Shown one piece after another: positions 8,904 through 20,855 of a stretch of 64,000 nucleotides of DNA; position 1 is the stretch's first letter, and each line of letters opens with the position of its first letter. This stretch comes from Rhodoferax sp. Lineage in GTDB: Bacteria; Pseudomonadota; Gammaproteobacteria; Burkholderiales; Burkholderiaceae_C. The translations under genes and the position numbers were made by a program. Location: NCBI GenBank assembly GCA_024235935.1, contig JACKLL010000007.1, positions 62,001 to 126,000 on the forward strand, read 5' to 3'. A model generated the notes under the pieces. The model saw only the letters and a program-made list of their open reading frames with translations. It was not told where the DNA came from and made no database searches.

Positions 8904-9875
8904 TTACAGCCCCCGCAAGAACACCAGCAGCAATTCGTTGACCCGCGTCGCCCGCTCGCGCTGCACCCAGTGCCCCGCGCCTTCGAGGATGTGGCAGCCC
9001 CGCAGCCCCGGCAAGGTGGTGGCGAAGCGCTCGATCTGCGCATGCGAGGCCGGAAAGCGCAACACGCCATCGCGTTGGCCGGCGATGAACATCGACGGCT
9101 GGCCGATGGCCGCGCCATGCCAGGGCGCCAGCAGCTCGGAATTCAGGCGCAGGCAGCGGTACCAGTTGAGCCCGCCGCGAAACCCGGCGCGGCGGAACTC
9201 GGCCGCGTAGTACGCCACGTCGTCGGCATCCATCCAGGCCGGCAACACCTCGGGGTCGACCGTGTTGCCCAGAAAGCCCGCACCCGGCGCCAGCATGCCG
9301 AAGCTGGCCTGGCCCGGCGCATCACCCGAGCCGCTGAAATGGATGCGCCGGATGGACGCTTGCACATCGCGCTCGAACTCCGCCTCGGCCACGCCCGGCG
9401 TCTGGAAATACTGCATGTAGAAGTTCTGCACGCCCTGCTTCTCCAGCGCGGCGATCAGGTCGACCTTCCACGGCGGCGCATAGGGCACGCTCATGCCGAC
9501 CACCGCGCGAAACAGGTCGGGCCGCAGCAGCGCTGCATGCCAGGCCACCGGCGCGCCCCAGTCGTGGCCGACCACCACCGCCTGCGTTTCGCCCAGCGCC
9601 TTGAGCAAACCCACCATGTCGCCCACCAGATGCAGCAACGTGTACTGGCGCGCGTCCTGCGGCGCGTCGGTGCCGCCATAGCCGCGCATGTCGGGTGCCA
9701 CCGCGCAGTAGCCCGCGGCCGCCACCGCCGCCATCTGGTGGCGCCAGGAGTACCAGCTCTCGGGCCAGCCATGGCAGAACAGCACCAGCGGGCCCGTGCC
9801 CTGGATGGCGACCCGCATGCGAATGTCGCCGATCTGGAGGGACTGCAGTTGGGGTTCGGTCGTGATCGAGGTCAT
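8904..9875 (-). CDS. Epoxide hydrolase-like alpha/beta hydrolase
   Basis: 323 residues from the ATG at 9875 (an ATG at 9884 is an alternative). Soluble epoxide hydrolase features are clear: the HGWPESWYSW oxyanion motif, GHDWGAPVAW with the nucleophilic aspartate in place of serine, a cap-domain NWYR with the ring-opening tyrosine, and EGAGHWVQRE with the catalytic histidine near the C-terminus. It should hydrolyse an epoxide to a diol; some relatives act on haloacetates or esters. It converges with the DUF3237 gene and diverges from the NERD-helicase gene. Confidence 0.88.
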   Translation of the reverse strand: MTSITTEPQLQSLQIGDIRMRVAIQGTGPLVLFCHGWPESWYSWRHQMAAVAAAGYCAVAPDMRGYGGTDAPQDARQYTLLHLVGDMVGLLKALGETQAVVVGHDWGAPVAWHAALLRPDLFRAVVGMSVPYAPPWKVDLIAALEKQGVQNFYMQYFQTPGVAEAEFERDVQASIRRIHFSGSGDAPGQASFGMLAPGAGFLGNTVDPEVLPAWMDADDVAYYAAEFRRAGFRGGLNWYRCLRLNSELLAPWHGAAIGQPSMFIAGQRDGVLRFPASHAQIERFATTLPGLRGCHILEGAGHWVQRERATRVNELLLVFLRGL

Positions 9876-10084
9876 GGGGTGCATGCTATCCGGTGCCATG
9901 TGCGGCTGCGGCAGGCGCGACGGGCCGATGGTGGTTTTGCGGCGTCCGTCCTGCCTCCTTGAACATCGACGCATGGCGCATGCGCAACATATTCACCACA
10001 CAGACGCACAACCCACTGGATCCGTGCACCGTTTCCGTGCATCATCCGACCAACTACAAGCAACAAGAAGCTTTTGGGAGAGGG

Positions 10085-11902
10085 ATGGCGACACTGATTC
10101 CCGCCATGGGTACCTGCGTTTCACGCATGACCTCTGGCGAAAGGCGGCTGGCAGAACGGCTGCAGCAAAAACTCGACGACGACTACCTGCTCTGGTACGA
10201 CGTACCCGTGGGGCCGAAGCAGTCGCATCCGGATTTTGTCGTCATGCATCCGCGGCGGGGGATTCTGATCCTGGAGACCAAGGACTGGCACCTGGAGACG
10301 ATCGCCACGATGAACAAGCAATCGTGCGACATCCTCGTGAGAGGACAGCGCGTGGTTCGCCTCAACCCGTTGGCGCAAGCCCGCATTTGCGCCATCCATG
10401 TTGTGAATGCCCTCGAACGTGATGCCCAGCTGATCCACAGCGACGGCCCGCACCAGGGCAAGCTTGCTTTCCCCTGGGGCTACGGCGTGGTGTTCACCCG
10501 CATCACGCGCAAGCAGTTCGACGACGCCGGCCTGGCTGACGCCATCGCATCGCACACCGTCATTTGTAAAGACGAAATGCTGGAGCATGCCGACCCCGAG
10601 GCATTTCAGCAGCGGCTGTGGAACATGTTCCCCCACGCCTTCGGCCGCGGCGTCTTGAGCCTGCCGCAACTCGACCGCGTGCGCTGGATCATGTTCCCAG
10701 AGGTTCGGGTGCAGACCACCGGCGACCTGTTCGACGACCAGGACCCGGACGCCCAGCTGCCCGACATCATGCGCGTGATGGACCTGCAGCAGGAGCAGCT
10801 GGCGCGCAGCCTGGGTGACGGCCACCGTGTGATCCACGGCGTGGCTGGTTCCGGCAAGACGATGATCCTGGGCTACCGCGCCGAATACCTGGCCCGCGCG
10901 CAGACGCCGAACAGCAAGCCGATCCTGATTCTTTGCTACAACGAGCCGCTGGCGCTCAAGCTCGAATCCATGATGGAAAGCAAGGGCCTGGCCGACCGGG
11001 TGCATGCGCGCAATTTCCACAAATGGTGCCGGCAGCAGCTGGTGGCATTCGGCCAACCGATTCCGTCACAAGGCCCCGGCATGTTCGACGCGATGGTCGA
11101 CAACGTCATCCGCGGCGTGCAGCGCCAACAGATCCCGTCTGGCCAGTACCAGGCCGTGCTGATCGACGAAGGCCACGACTTCGCGCCCGAATGGCTGACG
11201 CTGGTCACGCAGATGGTGGACCCGGCGACCAACAGTCTGTTGCTGCTGTATGACGACGCGCAACGTATCTATTCGCGAAAGACACTGAAGTTCTCGCTCA
11301 AGAGCGTGGGGATCAAGGCTGTTGGCACCTCCACCATTCTCAAGATCAACTACCGCAACACACGCCAGATCCTGCAAGTGGCAAGTGTGATCGCCGGCGA
11401 CCTGTTGAAGGATCGAGAAGAGTCGGACGAGGAGAGCCCCAATGTTCAACCAATCGGGTGCGGCCGCGACGGCCAGCCGCCGCTGATCATCCGCCTACCG
11501 ACGCTACGCGACGAAGCCTGGAAGATTGCCGAACTGCTGAGCGACGCCCACTCCGCCGACGGCCACGCCTGGAGCGACATGGCCATCATCTGCCGCGACC
11601 ACGCCACCATGAACGAATGCGCCCGCGCCCTGCACCACCGCAAACTCCCCCACCAGGTCAGACACAAGGCCGGCGACTACCGCCCCGGCCGCGACAGCAT
11701 CACCGTGATGACGATGCATGTGAGCAAAGGCCTGGAGTTTCCGGTGGTCGCGATTCCGGGGGTGGGGCAGATGCCGGCCGGTGGTGCGGATGAACATGAG
11801 GAGGCTCGGCTGTTTTATGTGGCGGCGACGAGGGCTACACAGAGGTTGGTGATTACGGTTAGTGGGGAGGGGGGGTTTGGGGGGAGGTTGGTGGGGAACT
11901 GA
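10085..11902 (+). CDS. NERD-domain nuclease fused to UvrD-like helicase
   Basis: 605 residues from the ATG at 10085, preceded by GGGAGAGGG. A frame open to 9893 was rejected because MATLIPAMGT is the usual start. Residues of about 25-150 form a NERD nuclease-related domain with PDFVV and ILETKDW, which fit a PD-(D/E)xK-type active site. A superfamily 1 helicase follows, with Walker A GVAGSGKT, Walker B VLIDEGHDF, the motif IV-like NYRNT and the C-terminal HVSKGLEFPVV and LFYVAATRA. Such proteins process DNA, and related NERD and UvrD-type proteins occur in defence loci. The closing codons are G-rich (EGGFGGRLVGN). It lies directly upstream of the ruined Avs-like gene on the same strand, so it may be the only intact survivor of a defence island. 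Confidence 0.92.
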   Translation: MATLIPAMGTCVSRMTSGERRLAERLQQKLDDDYLLWYDVPVGPKQSHPDFVVMHPRRGILILETKDWHLETIATMNKQSCDILVRGQRVVRLNPLAQARICAIHVVNALERDAQLIHSDGPHQGKLAFPWGYGVVFTRITRKQFDDAGLADAIASHTVICKDEMLEHADPEAFQQRLWNMFPHAFGRGVLSLPQLDRVRWIMFPEVRVQTTGDLFDDQDPDAQLPDIMRVMDLQQEQLARSLGDGHRVIHGVAGSGKTMILGYRAEYLARAQTPNSKPILILCYNEPLALKLESMMESKGLADRVHARNFHKWCRQQLVAFGQPIPSQGPGMFDAMVDNVIRGVQRQQIPSGQYQAVLIDEGHDFAPEWLTLVTQMVDPATNSLLLLYDDAQRIYSRKTLKFSLKSVGIKAVGTSTILKINYRNTRQILQVASVIAGDLLKDREESDEESPNVQPIGCGRDGQPPLIIRLPTLRDEAWKIAELLSDAHSADGHAWSDMAIICRDHATMNECARALHHRKLPHQVRHKAGDYRPGRDSITVMTMHVSKGLEFPVVAIPGVGQMPAGGADEHEEARLFYVAATRATQRLVITVSGEGGFGGRLVGN

Positions 11903-12329
11903 ACGGTCGCACTCAATTGCACCTTGCGCGTACAAGTCGACAATTCCCATGGCACGTCAAATCCGTTACGGTCGAGAATCAGTTTTCGGCCAGGAGCGGC
12001 TGTTCACAAAAAGTGCAGCCAAGGTCGGCTCGAGGCTGGTTTCAGTCGTTCGTTGCAGCGTGGCTGAAGGCTGCTGTTGGCCGAGACCGTGAATTCAACC
12101 GCGTTCCGGGAACCTGCCCCCCGACCCGTCGCAGCGGGCGCGATCCGGAAGGACCCTCAACGATGTGAGACCACCACGGAAATTCTTGGATCATGTCTCA
12201 ACGGAACGGCAATGGCGATGACGACGAAGAAGTCCACGGCGACGTGGGACAGTAACCTCGAAGGTCATGCCGAAGCCCAAGGCGTCGCCAAGTCAAGAGG
12301 ATGGTCAACCCCGAACGCGCCCGGCGGTA
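11903..12329. other. Gene-less stretch between NERD-helicase and Avs-like remnant
   Basis: No convincing coding sequence is seen. Short open frames here change every few dozen codons and match nothing I recognise. An ATG at 12193 opens only 20 codons (MSQRNGNGDDDEEVHGDVGQ) before a stop; it could be the decayed start of the Avs-like gene that becomes recognisable at about 12337. Confidence 0.5.
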
Positions 12330-15300
12330 GACACTGTCCGCGCCTCCCGCGACGGCCACGAGTTCCAGAAGCCTGGGTTGCTCGAAAGTGCCTGGGTTTG
12401 CTGCCGGGAGCCGAGTTGGTCGGAATTGCGGTGGAAGGGTTCGCCAGCGAGGACCAGCGCGGCGTCGAACGAAGGCAATGAGATCGCCGACGTCCTGTAC
12501 TTTGGAGGCCGGGCCAACCTTCAGCACGCGAAGCGCAATGTTGGTCAGGTGAAGTACTCCAGGCGCCGAGCACAAGCCGCATTCGGGCGGCGGATGCGAA
12601 GAAGACGATTAGCAAATTCAGCGCGCCACGTATCGCGCCTGCAAGACGTCGCTTGGAACCGAGAAAGCGCGGGAAAAGTTGCGATTTGAGTTGGTCACCA
12701 ACCGGCCCATCGCGCCCGCGTTACTCCAGTCCATCGAAGGTTTGGCGGCAAGCGCTTGAAACGTGCCGCGGACGCAGGCGAAGCAGGTGGCGAGCCTGCA
12801 AAGCTGACGGGCAGGACCTCGCCGAGTTCGCCGCGCGGCTGGACATGATCGGCCTGACCGGCGACCTGCGCGAGAACAACAGCAGCTCGCACCTGGTGGA
12901 CTGGTCAGAACGCGCCGGGACCCAAGGCTCGCGGCCGTCTCGCGGATATCCGGGAGATGGCACGCGACAAAGCCAGTTTGATCAAGCAGCATCGCAACGT
13001 CATCATGCGCACTGACGTGCTGGCTGCATTGGGCCTGTCCGACGACAGGACCTGCTCCGGCGCCGGCGAGCTTCCCACCGATCGGGAACGTGGTTGATCG
13101 CGTGCAGTTGGAAGACACCGTTCATCGTATCCGCAGCTCACCCGGCCGCTGGTCTTGCGTGCCGAAGGCAGGTTCGGAAAGACAGTCTTCGCAGACTCGT
13201 TGGCCGCCCGCCTGGTCACGAAGCACGAGACCATCCTGTTCGACTGCTTCGGCATGGGCCAATACCGTGCACTCCGACGATAGCAGGCACCTGCCAAGCC
13301 GCGGTCTAGTGCGCATATCGCCAATGAGCTCGCCTGTCGAGGCCAGTGACCCCATGCTGCCCTCGACCAGCAACAGCGAAGACATCCTTCGCACCTTCGC
13401 GTGCGCCTGGAGCAAGTCAGTCGCGACGCCAGCCGGCTCCGGCAGGCCGGCAACTGATCCTGCTGCTCGACGCGATCGATAACGCCAGCGAAATCGCTCG
13501 CGATCGCAATCAAGATTCGTTCCCGCGCCTGTTGCTGCAAGCTTGGAGCACGGCGCAGCAATCGCCCGTCAGGTGGTCGTCAGTGCCCGAACGCACGGCA
13601 GCTCGCCGCAACCGACGAGATCTCCGCCGAGGCTCGAATTAGCGCCGTTTGTCGAGCGAGAGACATGGCGTTCCTGCGCATGCGTGTGGAGCAAGCTGAC
13701 CGAGACGATGGTCCAGGTGGGGCCAGGCGCGGTCGAAGGGCAATGCTGAGTGCTGGAACGCGGCCGCTAAACCTGGCCTGCTGGCGCGGCAGGATCGACA
13801 AGCCGATCGCGCTGGACGATTTCGATCCAGAACCGCATTGACCAGGCCTTGGTGAGCACGCAAGCTGGGCAATGCCGATCGCTGATCCCGCGCTTTCCTG
13901 GCGGGTCTGGCCACTTGCCGCCACCCGTGCCGCTCAGGGAATTCGCGCAGGCCAACCAGCATGACCCGAAGGCGCGGTCGTCAGCTTCGCCCAGAGACCT
14001 GTCGCCGCTGCTGGAGCAGACCAAGCATGGCCTGATGTTCCGCGACGAGCCCACCGAAACCATTCAGCGCAGCTACGCTGGCGACGCGGCGCCGCTGCGT
14101 GAGCTGGCGACGAACCTGGTAGCCATGCAGGTCGAGTCGGTCTATGCCGCCACGACGCTGACCTGCTGCTGCAGCTGGAGGACGGCGAGAAGCTTTTCCA
14201 GTTGGCCTTCGATGAGCGCTGCCTGCGAGCATCACCGGCACCGTGGGCCAGCAGACTATCGCCATGCGCAATTCGCGCCGCCGTGGCGCACGCCGATCGG
14301 TCAACGACCTCGCACCTCGTACCGTTGCTGGTCAGATTGTCGATCCTCGCCGCGATGGACCAGCGGGAACGACGTATCTGCTGGACTACCCGATCTCGTG
14401 GTCGCCTCAGCCGATCCGGATTCGCTTCGGCGCATCTTCGAGCACGCCGTGGCCGGCTCCGCCACGCCCGCCTGGCGATTGCGCATGGGCTGATGGGCGA
14501 GTCCGCCGAGGAACGTCTGGCACGCCGGTGGGTCGCTGAATGGCTGCGGCACTACTTCGACCAAAGAGGGACGCACATGACCGCGCGCACCCATCGGTGC
14601 TGGATTTGGCGGCGCTCCGTTCTGCCACCTGCTAAAGGGCGACGGCAACGGCGGCTCGAAACCTCAGGTTGGGTCAGCGCCGAACACGGGTACGAAATCC
14701 GCGATGTTCCAACTGGCGCACCGTCGAAGCCGTGGCCTTGCTCTCACCCGGGGTGATCAGGCCTGTGTCGATGAACTGGCGTCGATCGGGCCGATCGCCG
14801 CAGCAATTCGATACGCCGCCGGCAGTCGGAGCAACAACGCGCCCAGCTCCGAGTCGCTTGCAGCGGCATGCATAGCGGACGGTCCGGTGAAGCTTCAGGA
14901 TCATTACCGACCCGACGAGACGCACGTTGGTACAGGGGATGGTGGAGGCGGCGGCGAGCGGGCGGTTGGGGATGCCCGTCAGACCACTGCAATCCGCGGC
15001 GCTGCCCTTGATGCCGCCAGACCTGCACGTGTTCATGGACTCGTCGTACTGGGTTGGTGGGTGGCCGCATACATTGCGCAGCAGGTCATCACCTGCTGCG
15101 CGTCAGCCGATTGGTCCCGACCTGCTGCCGAGCAGGAACTGGCCGATCTCGCTGCGACCTTGACTGAATCTGCCGGACGCGGAGTTCCTCACCGCGCTCA
15201 AAGAGGCATTGGACGCGGACTACCAGGCGAAGGTCAAGGCCGCCGGGGACGCGAAGGAAAAGCGCGCCATGAGTACAGCACACACATCAGCCGTGCAGTT

Positions 15301-18300
15301 CCTCAAGAGCGAATGCCGCGCTGGCTCGATATCGCGCGCGACTGCACAGGCTGTTGTCGGTTCCAGTTCCGCGGCACCTGGCTTGGCGCCGCTGACGGCC
15401 CGCTGGATGCGCTGCGCAACACCGACGGTTACCACTCGGGCGGCCGCTCGGCGCAACGGCAGCAGCAACACGGTGGGCGAGCGCTTGCTGGCCTTAGCTC
15501 TTGCGGCGAACGACGCATTCTCTGCAGGCGAGTCGCGGCACATCGAAGCGGCAAGCGACAGACACCACGCCCGTGGTCGAGCCTGGTCGGGCTTGTCGCC
15601 TGCTGCTGGCGTCCGGCCGGCGTTCCATGCCATAGCCGGCACGCTCGCTATTAAGGCGAGCGCAGCCACGAAGGAGCACGATGTCACCGATCGCGCCGCA
15701 CACTTCGCGCGACCAGGCGGGCGATCGCGTTGGCCAGCCCCGCCAAACGATCGTGTACTTCCGCAAGGGCTCCGAGCAGATGGACGCGATCGGCTCAGGC
15801 GACTCCGGCTTCGTCGAGGGCTAATGCACTTCGCCAGCGCTGACCGGCGAAGGTCTCCGGCAGCGCGAGGGCACACCTTGATCCAGCATCACAGGAGCTC
15901 AACTTCGGCGAGGCAGAAGTTCGGCCTGGGGGTCCTACGGCGCCGCGATGAGCCAGTATCCGGCGTGGCCAGGCTTGCCAGGCTGGCGCGGTGGCAGGAC
16001 CGCAGGCGAATCGTTAGACTTCACGCTGTTGCCGTATGTGCGGGCCTTGCTGGAGGACGACAAGCTCGACGCCGAGCTCGCCCTAACGCTCTTGCGACTG
16101 CCGAATCCAGCCGAGCTCTACGTATGCGGGACCACGCAGCTGGTCGCCACTCTCGAGTGCAACCGTCCGCACGCGTGCCCGCCGTCGCCGCCGAGCTCGT
16201 CGCGTACCTGCAGAACAATCCGGGTTCGCTGGGCTCGAAACGCCCCGCACACTCGCCCAGCTTCGCCGGCGCGGTGCTGAGCCAGGACATAACGGCGGCA
16301 GTACTTGGACGCGGCGGCGGATCGGATAGATGTCAGCGCGATGACCACAACAGGCGCGCGCCAACTGGCGCGCGCCCGGAGCCGATGCTGCGCCTCGAAC
16401 CTGGGAGGACGAGCAGACCAAGGCGAAGGCGTACGTTCTGCAGCTCGCCGCGGCTGATCCGCTCGATGAGGTCGCGGTGGGGCGCGTCCTCGATGCGGCA
16501 CACGCAGCACTCGAATAATGCTGGGCGATGCCCTCGGTTCGCTGCGAAAGAAGGTGCCGTTTAAGCATGGCCTGACTCATCTGCCTGATCGCGCGGCGGC
16601 TAGAGATGTTGGACCTGTACGAGAAGAACGGGAACTGCGCACCTGCAAGCAGCAATGGGGCGACTCCTCGCTCGCCGTAGCCGACGCGCTCAAGGCATGC
16701 GCACCGGTCATCGCACGGGTGAATGCACGTGATACATTTCCTACGACTACCTGTATCGAGCTCACGTCCGCGCCCTCGAGAAATTTGTGGTCTAGCGCGC
16801 CGCGACGTTGCTGATCCCTCATCCGCGAGTTCACCGTCCCAAGATGCCGGTACCGGCCTCGGTGGAGCTCAACTTCGCTGCGGAATTCAACGAAAGGCTC
16901 GCCGAGTGGGCGAAGCCGCGCTGTTGCGCCTGCTGCAGAGCGGAGCCGGCTTCGAAGCTCGCGTCAACACGGAGGACGGGGCTGGCAGGACGCGATGACC
17001 TTGCTGGAGATGCGGTCAAGGCCATCTCGGCAATCACCTGGCTCCAGCTCTGGTTCGCCCGTAACCCAGCAGTGGTTCGCTGCTCCTCGCCTGCGCACGG
17101 CGGTCCGACTCCGGACGTGCCGGGTGCTGGATGGTGTCGTTGCGTATCGGCGCCGTGACGCGGTCCCTTCCAGGCGCCGGGTTGCGGTTCTTTACCAGCA
17201 CGCCCAGCTCTGGTTTGCTCGTCGCAATGATAGCGCGCATCGCACCAGGCGCCCGTGGTCGTTGCACAGCATGCCGATTTTCTCGAAGCGATCGGTCAGG
17301 ACGCCGCCGAACGCCACGTGCTTCGGCATTTTGCGGCGCAGGCACTGCTGTAGGTGTGAATGCAGTGAGTTGCGTTGCCAAATGCACGAGTTCAGAATCT
17401 TCAGCGCGTCAATCAGTCGAGCTTGCGGCCGGAAGGAAGGACTACTGCGAGGCGATTTCTACGCCCCGCGTCCGAAGGCAGCGAAGCCTCAGCCGGAAAT
17501 GCATCTGGACTACGACTCGGGACAAGTTACCCGGCTGTCGAGCCTGTTTCGACAGACCGCGCACTGAGAGCGGCGGATGCCTCTCGTCGCCAAGGTCGCC
17601 AACAACGCCAGTATCGAGTTCGCTGAGCGATCCCAAAAGGCGGGTGCTGACCTGGCGCAACACTACACGCGGCATAGACGCCAGTACCAAACCTACGGAG
17701 AGCGATGCTGGCGCTGTTCTCGGTAGCCGGCGATCTCATTGCGCGGACGCAGTTGGCGCGGCTCCGATGAGGAGACCCGTGGGAGGACTGGCTTTCGCGC
17801 GAGAGTGACGCATCCGGCGGGCCTGTGGCTCGCGGACGGAATGGACCGCCAACCCCTGGACAGCTGGGCCTCCGATGGTCATGGGCAAACGGCGATGGAC
17901 CTCATCTCAGATCCAGCCGCGTTGAAGTCGTTTGGGGATCAATGATTCGGTGGGAGACTGGCTCACGGTCGATGGCGGTTAGCTCAAACGAAAAGTCGAG
18001 ATCCGGTGATGTCGGCGCTGGCGCCGCAGGACAAGCGCTACATTGGCAAGGATCTGATTGCTCAGGGCCGTTCAAGCCTACTTGCGCAGATTACCGAGAT
18101 GCACGAATACGGCAGGGTGGCCTCGAAGCGAGATGCGCCCTACCTCCGTGGGTCGTGCGGGAAGCATATGCGTATCTGGACGGGGCCGACGCCCTGGGCA
18201 CCACTGGGGCGGTGCGGCGCTCGCGCTTGAGCAGGACGTCACGCCGTTCGCCGGGGTGCGATCTGTCAGACCGTTCGACCAGACTTGGAAAACGCGCTAC

Positions 18301-18580
18301 CGGTGAGACCGTGGTGCAGGCCGACGCGGATCGAATCCGGCCGACATGAGGAGGTGCGGTGATGGCTCACGCCTGTGGTGCCGCACTGACGTCGTGAGTG
18401 CGTACCTGGGAGCCCGCAGCGCCGACCTGATATGGCTAGTGCGCCTGCGACGCCGACGGAGGTCTGAAGCGAGAGCGCAGCCGCTACTGGCATACCGCTG
18501 TCATCCGGATAGGTGCCTCGCTTGACGTGAGTTACGACGCCAGGCCAGTCGAACGAAATGGAAGAATTGAAGTTCTGGGA
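12330..18580 (+). pseudogene. Heavily frameshifted Avs/STAND-like antiphage gene (nuclease + P-loop NTPase + long C-terminus)
   Basis: No frame runs far, but fragments in all three forward frames fit one very large protein read in order. RASRDGHEF (about 12340), ELVGIAVEGFASEDQ, then NEIADVLYFGG and GQVKYS (12460-12555) resemble a DUF4297/Cap4-like nuclease domain. KLRFELVTNRPIAPALLQS is near 12680. Walker-A-like AEGRFGKT lies at 13161-13184 and Walker-B-like RQLILLLDAIDNA near 13450-13490. LEQTKHGLMFRDEPTET and MQVESVYAATTL follow near 14015-14160. C-terminal blocks include GDFYAPRPKAAKP (17450), ADLAQHYTRH (17650) and THPAGLWLADGMDRQPLD (17810-17865). Every block is separated from the next by a frameshift or stop, so the gene is dead. 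The family call comes from remembered pattern; the middle, about 14700-17200, could not be assigned. Exact ends are uncertain. Confidence 0.72.
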
Positions 18581-18639
18581 GTCATGGGCGGCAGAAGTTG
18601 ATTTCTGTCATCGGAGAACGGCGGGCGAACGTTGTGGAG

Positions 18640-20000
18640 GCATGAGCACAAGCTGCATACCCTACCTTCCGAATCAGCAGTACCTGTTGCCCTGCGCGTT
18701 GCAGGAATGGCTGGATCCGGTCACCTGGCGTGCTTCATCAGCGACACAGTCGACAGCCTGGATCTGAAGGCATTCCATGCCCGCTATGCTGGCGGCGGAT
18801 CAGCGCAACCAGCCGTTCCACCCGGCCATGATGGTCAAGGTGCTGGTCTACGGTTACGCCACGGGCGTGTTCAGCTCGCGCAAGATTGAGCGCCGGCTGC
18901 ACGAGGACTTGGCGTTTCGGATGCTGGGCGCGGGCAACTTCCCCAAGCACCGCACGATCCGCGACTTCCGGGCGCTGCACTGAAGGATTCTGAAGAACTT
19001 TTCCCTGGTCGTGCAGCTGGCGCTGGGGAGATGGGGCTGGTCAAGTTGGGCACTGTGGCCATCGACGGCACCAAGATCAAGGCCAACGCCAGCCGCCACA
19101 AGGCAATGAGCTACGAGCGCATGCAGCAGGCCGAGGGCGAGCTCAAGGCGCAGATCGAGGCCTTGCTGGAGCGCGCCAAGAGCACCGATGCAGCCGAGGC
19201 CGACGAACCCGAGGTGGACATTCCCGCCGAGGCTCGAACGCACGCCAAGTGCGGCTCGATGCGATAGCGGCGGCAAGGCAAAGGTTAGAAGAGCGCCAGC
19301 GCCAGGCAGACACCCCGCGGACGCAGCGAAGATGACGAGCGCCGGCCTGTAAGGACCGCGATGGCAAACCCAGAGGCGGCAAGCCATATCAGCGTGACTG
19401 GTGTTCCTGCGCCAACACAAGACCGGTTCCACCGACCCGAATCGCGCATCGTGAAGCGCGCCAGCGGTGGCTTTGACTATTGCTACAACGCGAAGACTGG
19501 GGTGGACGAGGCAGCGCACATCATCGTGCAGCTGAAGTGGTCAGCACAGTTCGGACGTGCACCAGTTGCCGATGGTGCTCGATGCCGTGCAATCGCGTAC
19601 CGGTTTGCAAGCGAGCCGGGTGCTGGCAGATGCCGGCTACCGCAGTGCGGACGCGAATGAGTTGGCGCAAAAAGCCAACCCGGAAACCCAATTGGTGATG
19701 CACTGGGCCGCGAAGGCAAGCGCAGTCCAAACCGACGGATGTACAGCGCTACCCGCATACAGTGGCCATGCAGGCCAAGTTACAGACCGAGCGAGGCAAG
19801 GCGGACTACAGAAAGCGCAAATGGATCGCCGAGCCGCCCAACGGTTGGATCAAGAACGTGCTGGGGTTCGAACAATTCAGCATGCGCAGGTTGCACAAAG
19901 GCAAGGCCGAGTTCAAGCCATGTGCATGGCGCTGAATTTGCGCCGGATAAGAGAACTGCAGCTGACCTGGGGAAGCGCAAGGCACAAAGCCTCTAAATTG
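18640..20000 (+). mobile_element. Decayed IS1182-type transposase
   Basis: Consecutive fragments in different frames rebuild an IS1182-family DDE transposase: PYLPNQQYLLPCALQEWL (18658), SGHLACFISDTVDSLDLKAF (18717), DQRNQPFHPAMMVKVLVYGY through RTIRDFRALH (18800-18980), GLVKLGTVAIDGTKIKANAS (19033), GGFDYCYNAKTGVDEAAHII (19465), ASRVLADAGYRSADANELAQ (19610) and KADYRKRKWIAEPPNGWIKN (19800-19860), then CMALNLRRI (19920). At least six frame changes, including a stop after RALH at 18981, show it cannot make an active enzyme. I could not identify terminal inverted repeats with confidence, so the boundaries are those of the coding remains. Confidence 0.8.
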
Positions 20001-20036
20001 AGCCCGTCAGCGCCATTTGCCACCGATCAGCGCTGA

Positions 20037-20438
20037 CCGAGCATTCATTGTTTCGCCAGCGCTACCGCCGAAATCACTGATAAAATGTTCTGCTGCCCAG
20101 ACTCCTGCCTGCTTCCGCCGCGGTAGCGCGTCAGCAGACAGGACGGCCGCGTTCGTGCCGCCTGCCGGACTGCCCCCGCGTGGAGCATCTAGCAAGGTCA
20201 GCTCGTCGGGCCGGAGTCCCCTGATGCTGGTTAGCGCTGAGTAGGACCGAGAACGACGACGGACCGAAAGCGCTGCATTGCCGTCTTTCAATGCCATACG
20301 CCCATTTAGCAGTCCGACTGCTTCGCGCAATTTGGACTCTTGAACTATCACCACAACAGATCGATTTGAAGGTCCGGTCAAAGTGGGAATGTTGCATTGC
20401 AGGACTTGACCTCATCAGCTACGCGTCACACTATCCTC
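20037..20438. other. Stretch with no supported gene
   Basis: A 124-codon frame on the minus strand (20381 to 20007) runs into the transposase remnant and has no recognisable domain, so I do not call it. Nothing else is seen except lower-GC patches near 20080 and 20380. Confidence 0.4.
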
Positions 20439-20786
20439 CTAGCCAAAGAAGCAACCATAAGGGTCAGTGTCGACCACGACGAGCGCCGCCAACAATGTCT
20501 TGAACCGCGCGTCGGGCTCGTACAGATGCCATTTCAGATCGCTGCGCATCCAATAAAGCCGCCACTCGTTGTGCGTTTTGACGTACCTCACCCGCGCCAC
20601 CGGCGAATGTCGAATCGTCGTCTTGTCTTGCCAGTCCGGTCGAATCTCGAAGATGTCGACGGTTTGTCCGACCACGGAAAATCCAATGTCCAGTTGCGGG
20701 CGGATGTGTTCCGGCGGGCGCCGTTGCTCCATGAACCACTTCAGCGCCTTGGAATTGCGGGCTTGCTCTATTTCCGTGAATGCCAT
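20439..20786 (-). CDS. DUF3024 family protein
   Basis: 115 residues, full length for the family. It contains RPPEHIRPQLDIGFSVVGQ, VDIFEIRPDW, RYVKTHNEWRLYWMRSDLKW and the terminal DPYGCFFG, all typical of DUF3024. These are small proteins of unknown function found alone in many proteobacteria. A broken CcdA-like gene lies just upstream on the same strand. The gene is intact while its surroundings are decayed. Confidence 0.85.
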   Translation of the reverse strand: MAFTEIEQARNSKALKWFMEQRRPPEHIRPQLDIGFSVVGQTVDIFEIRPDWQDKTTIRHSPVARVRYVKTHNEWRLYWMRSDLKWHLYEPDARFKTLLAALVVVDTDPYGCFFG

Positions 20787-20855
20787 CGATGACTCTTGTC
20801 CTGGTGATCAGAAGATGCGGCGCGAAGCTCAGCGAAGGGCCAGTGTCAGCCTCAG

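Noticed and set aside
20007..20381. Minus-strand frame of 124 codons
   Set aside because: It overlaps the transposase remnant and shows no recognisable domain.
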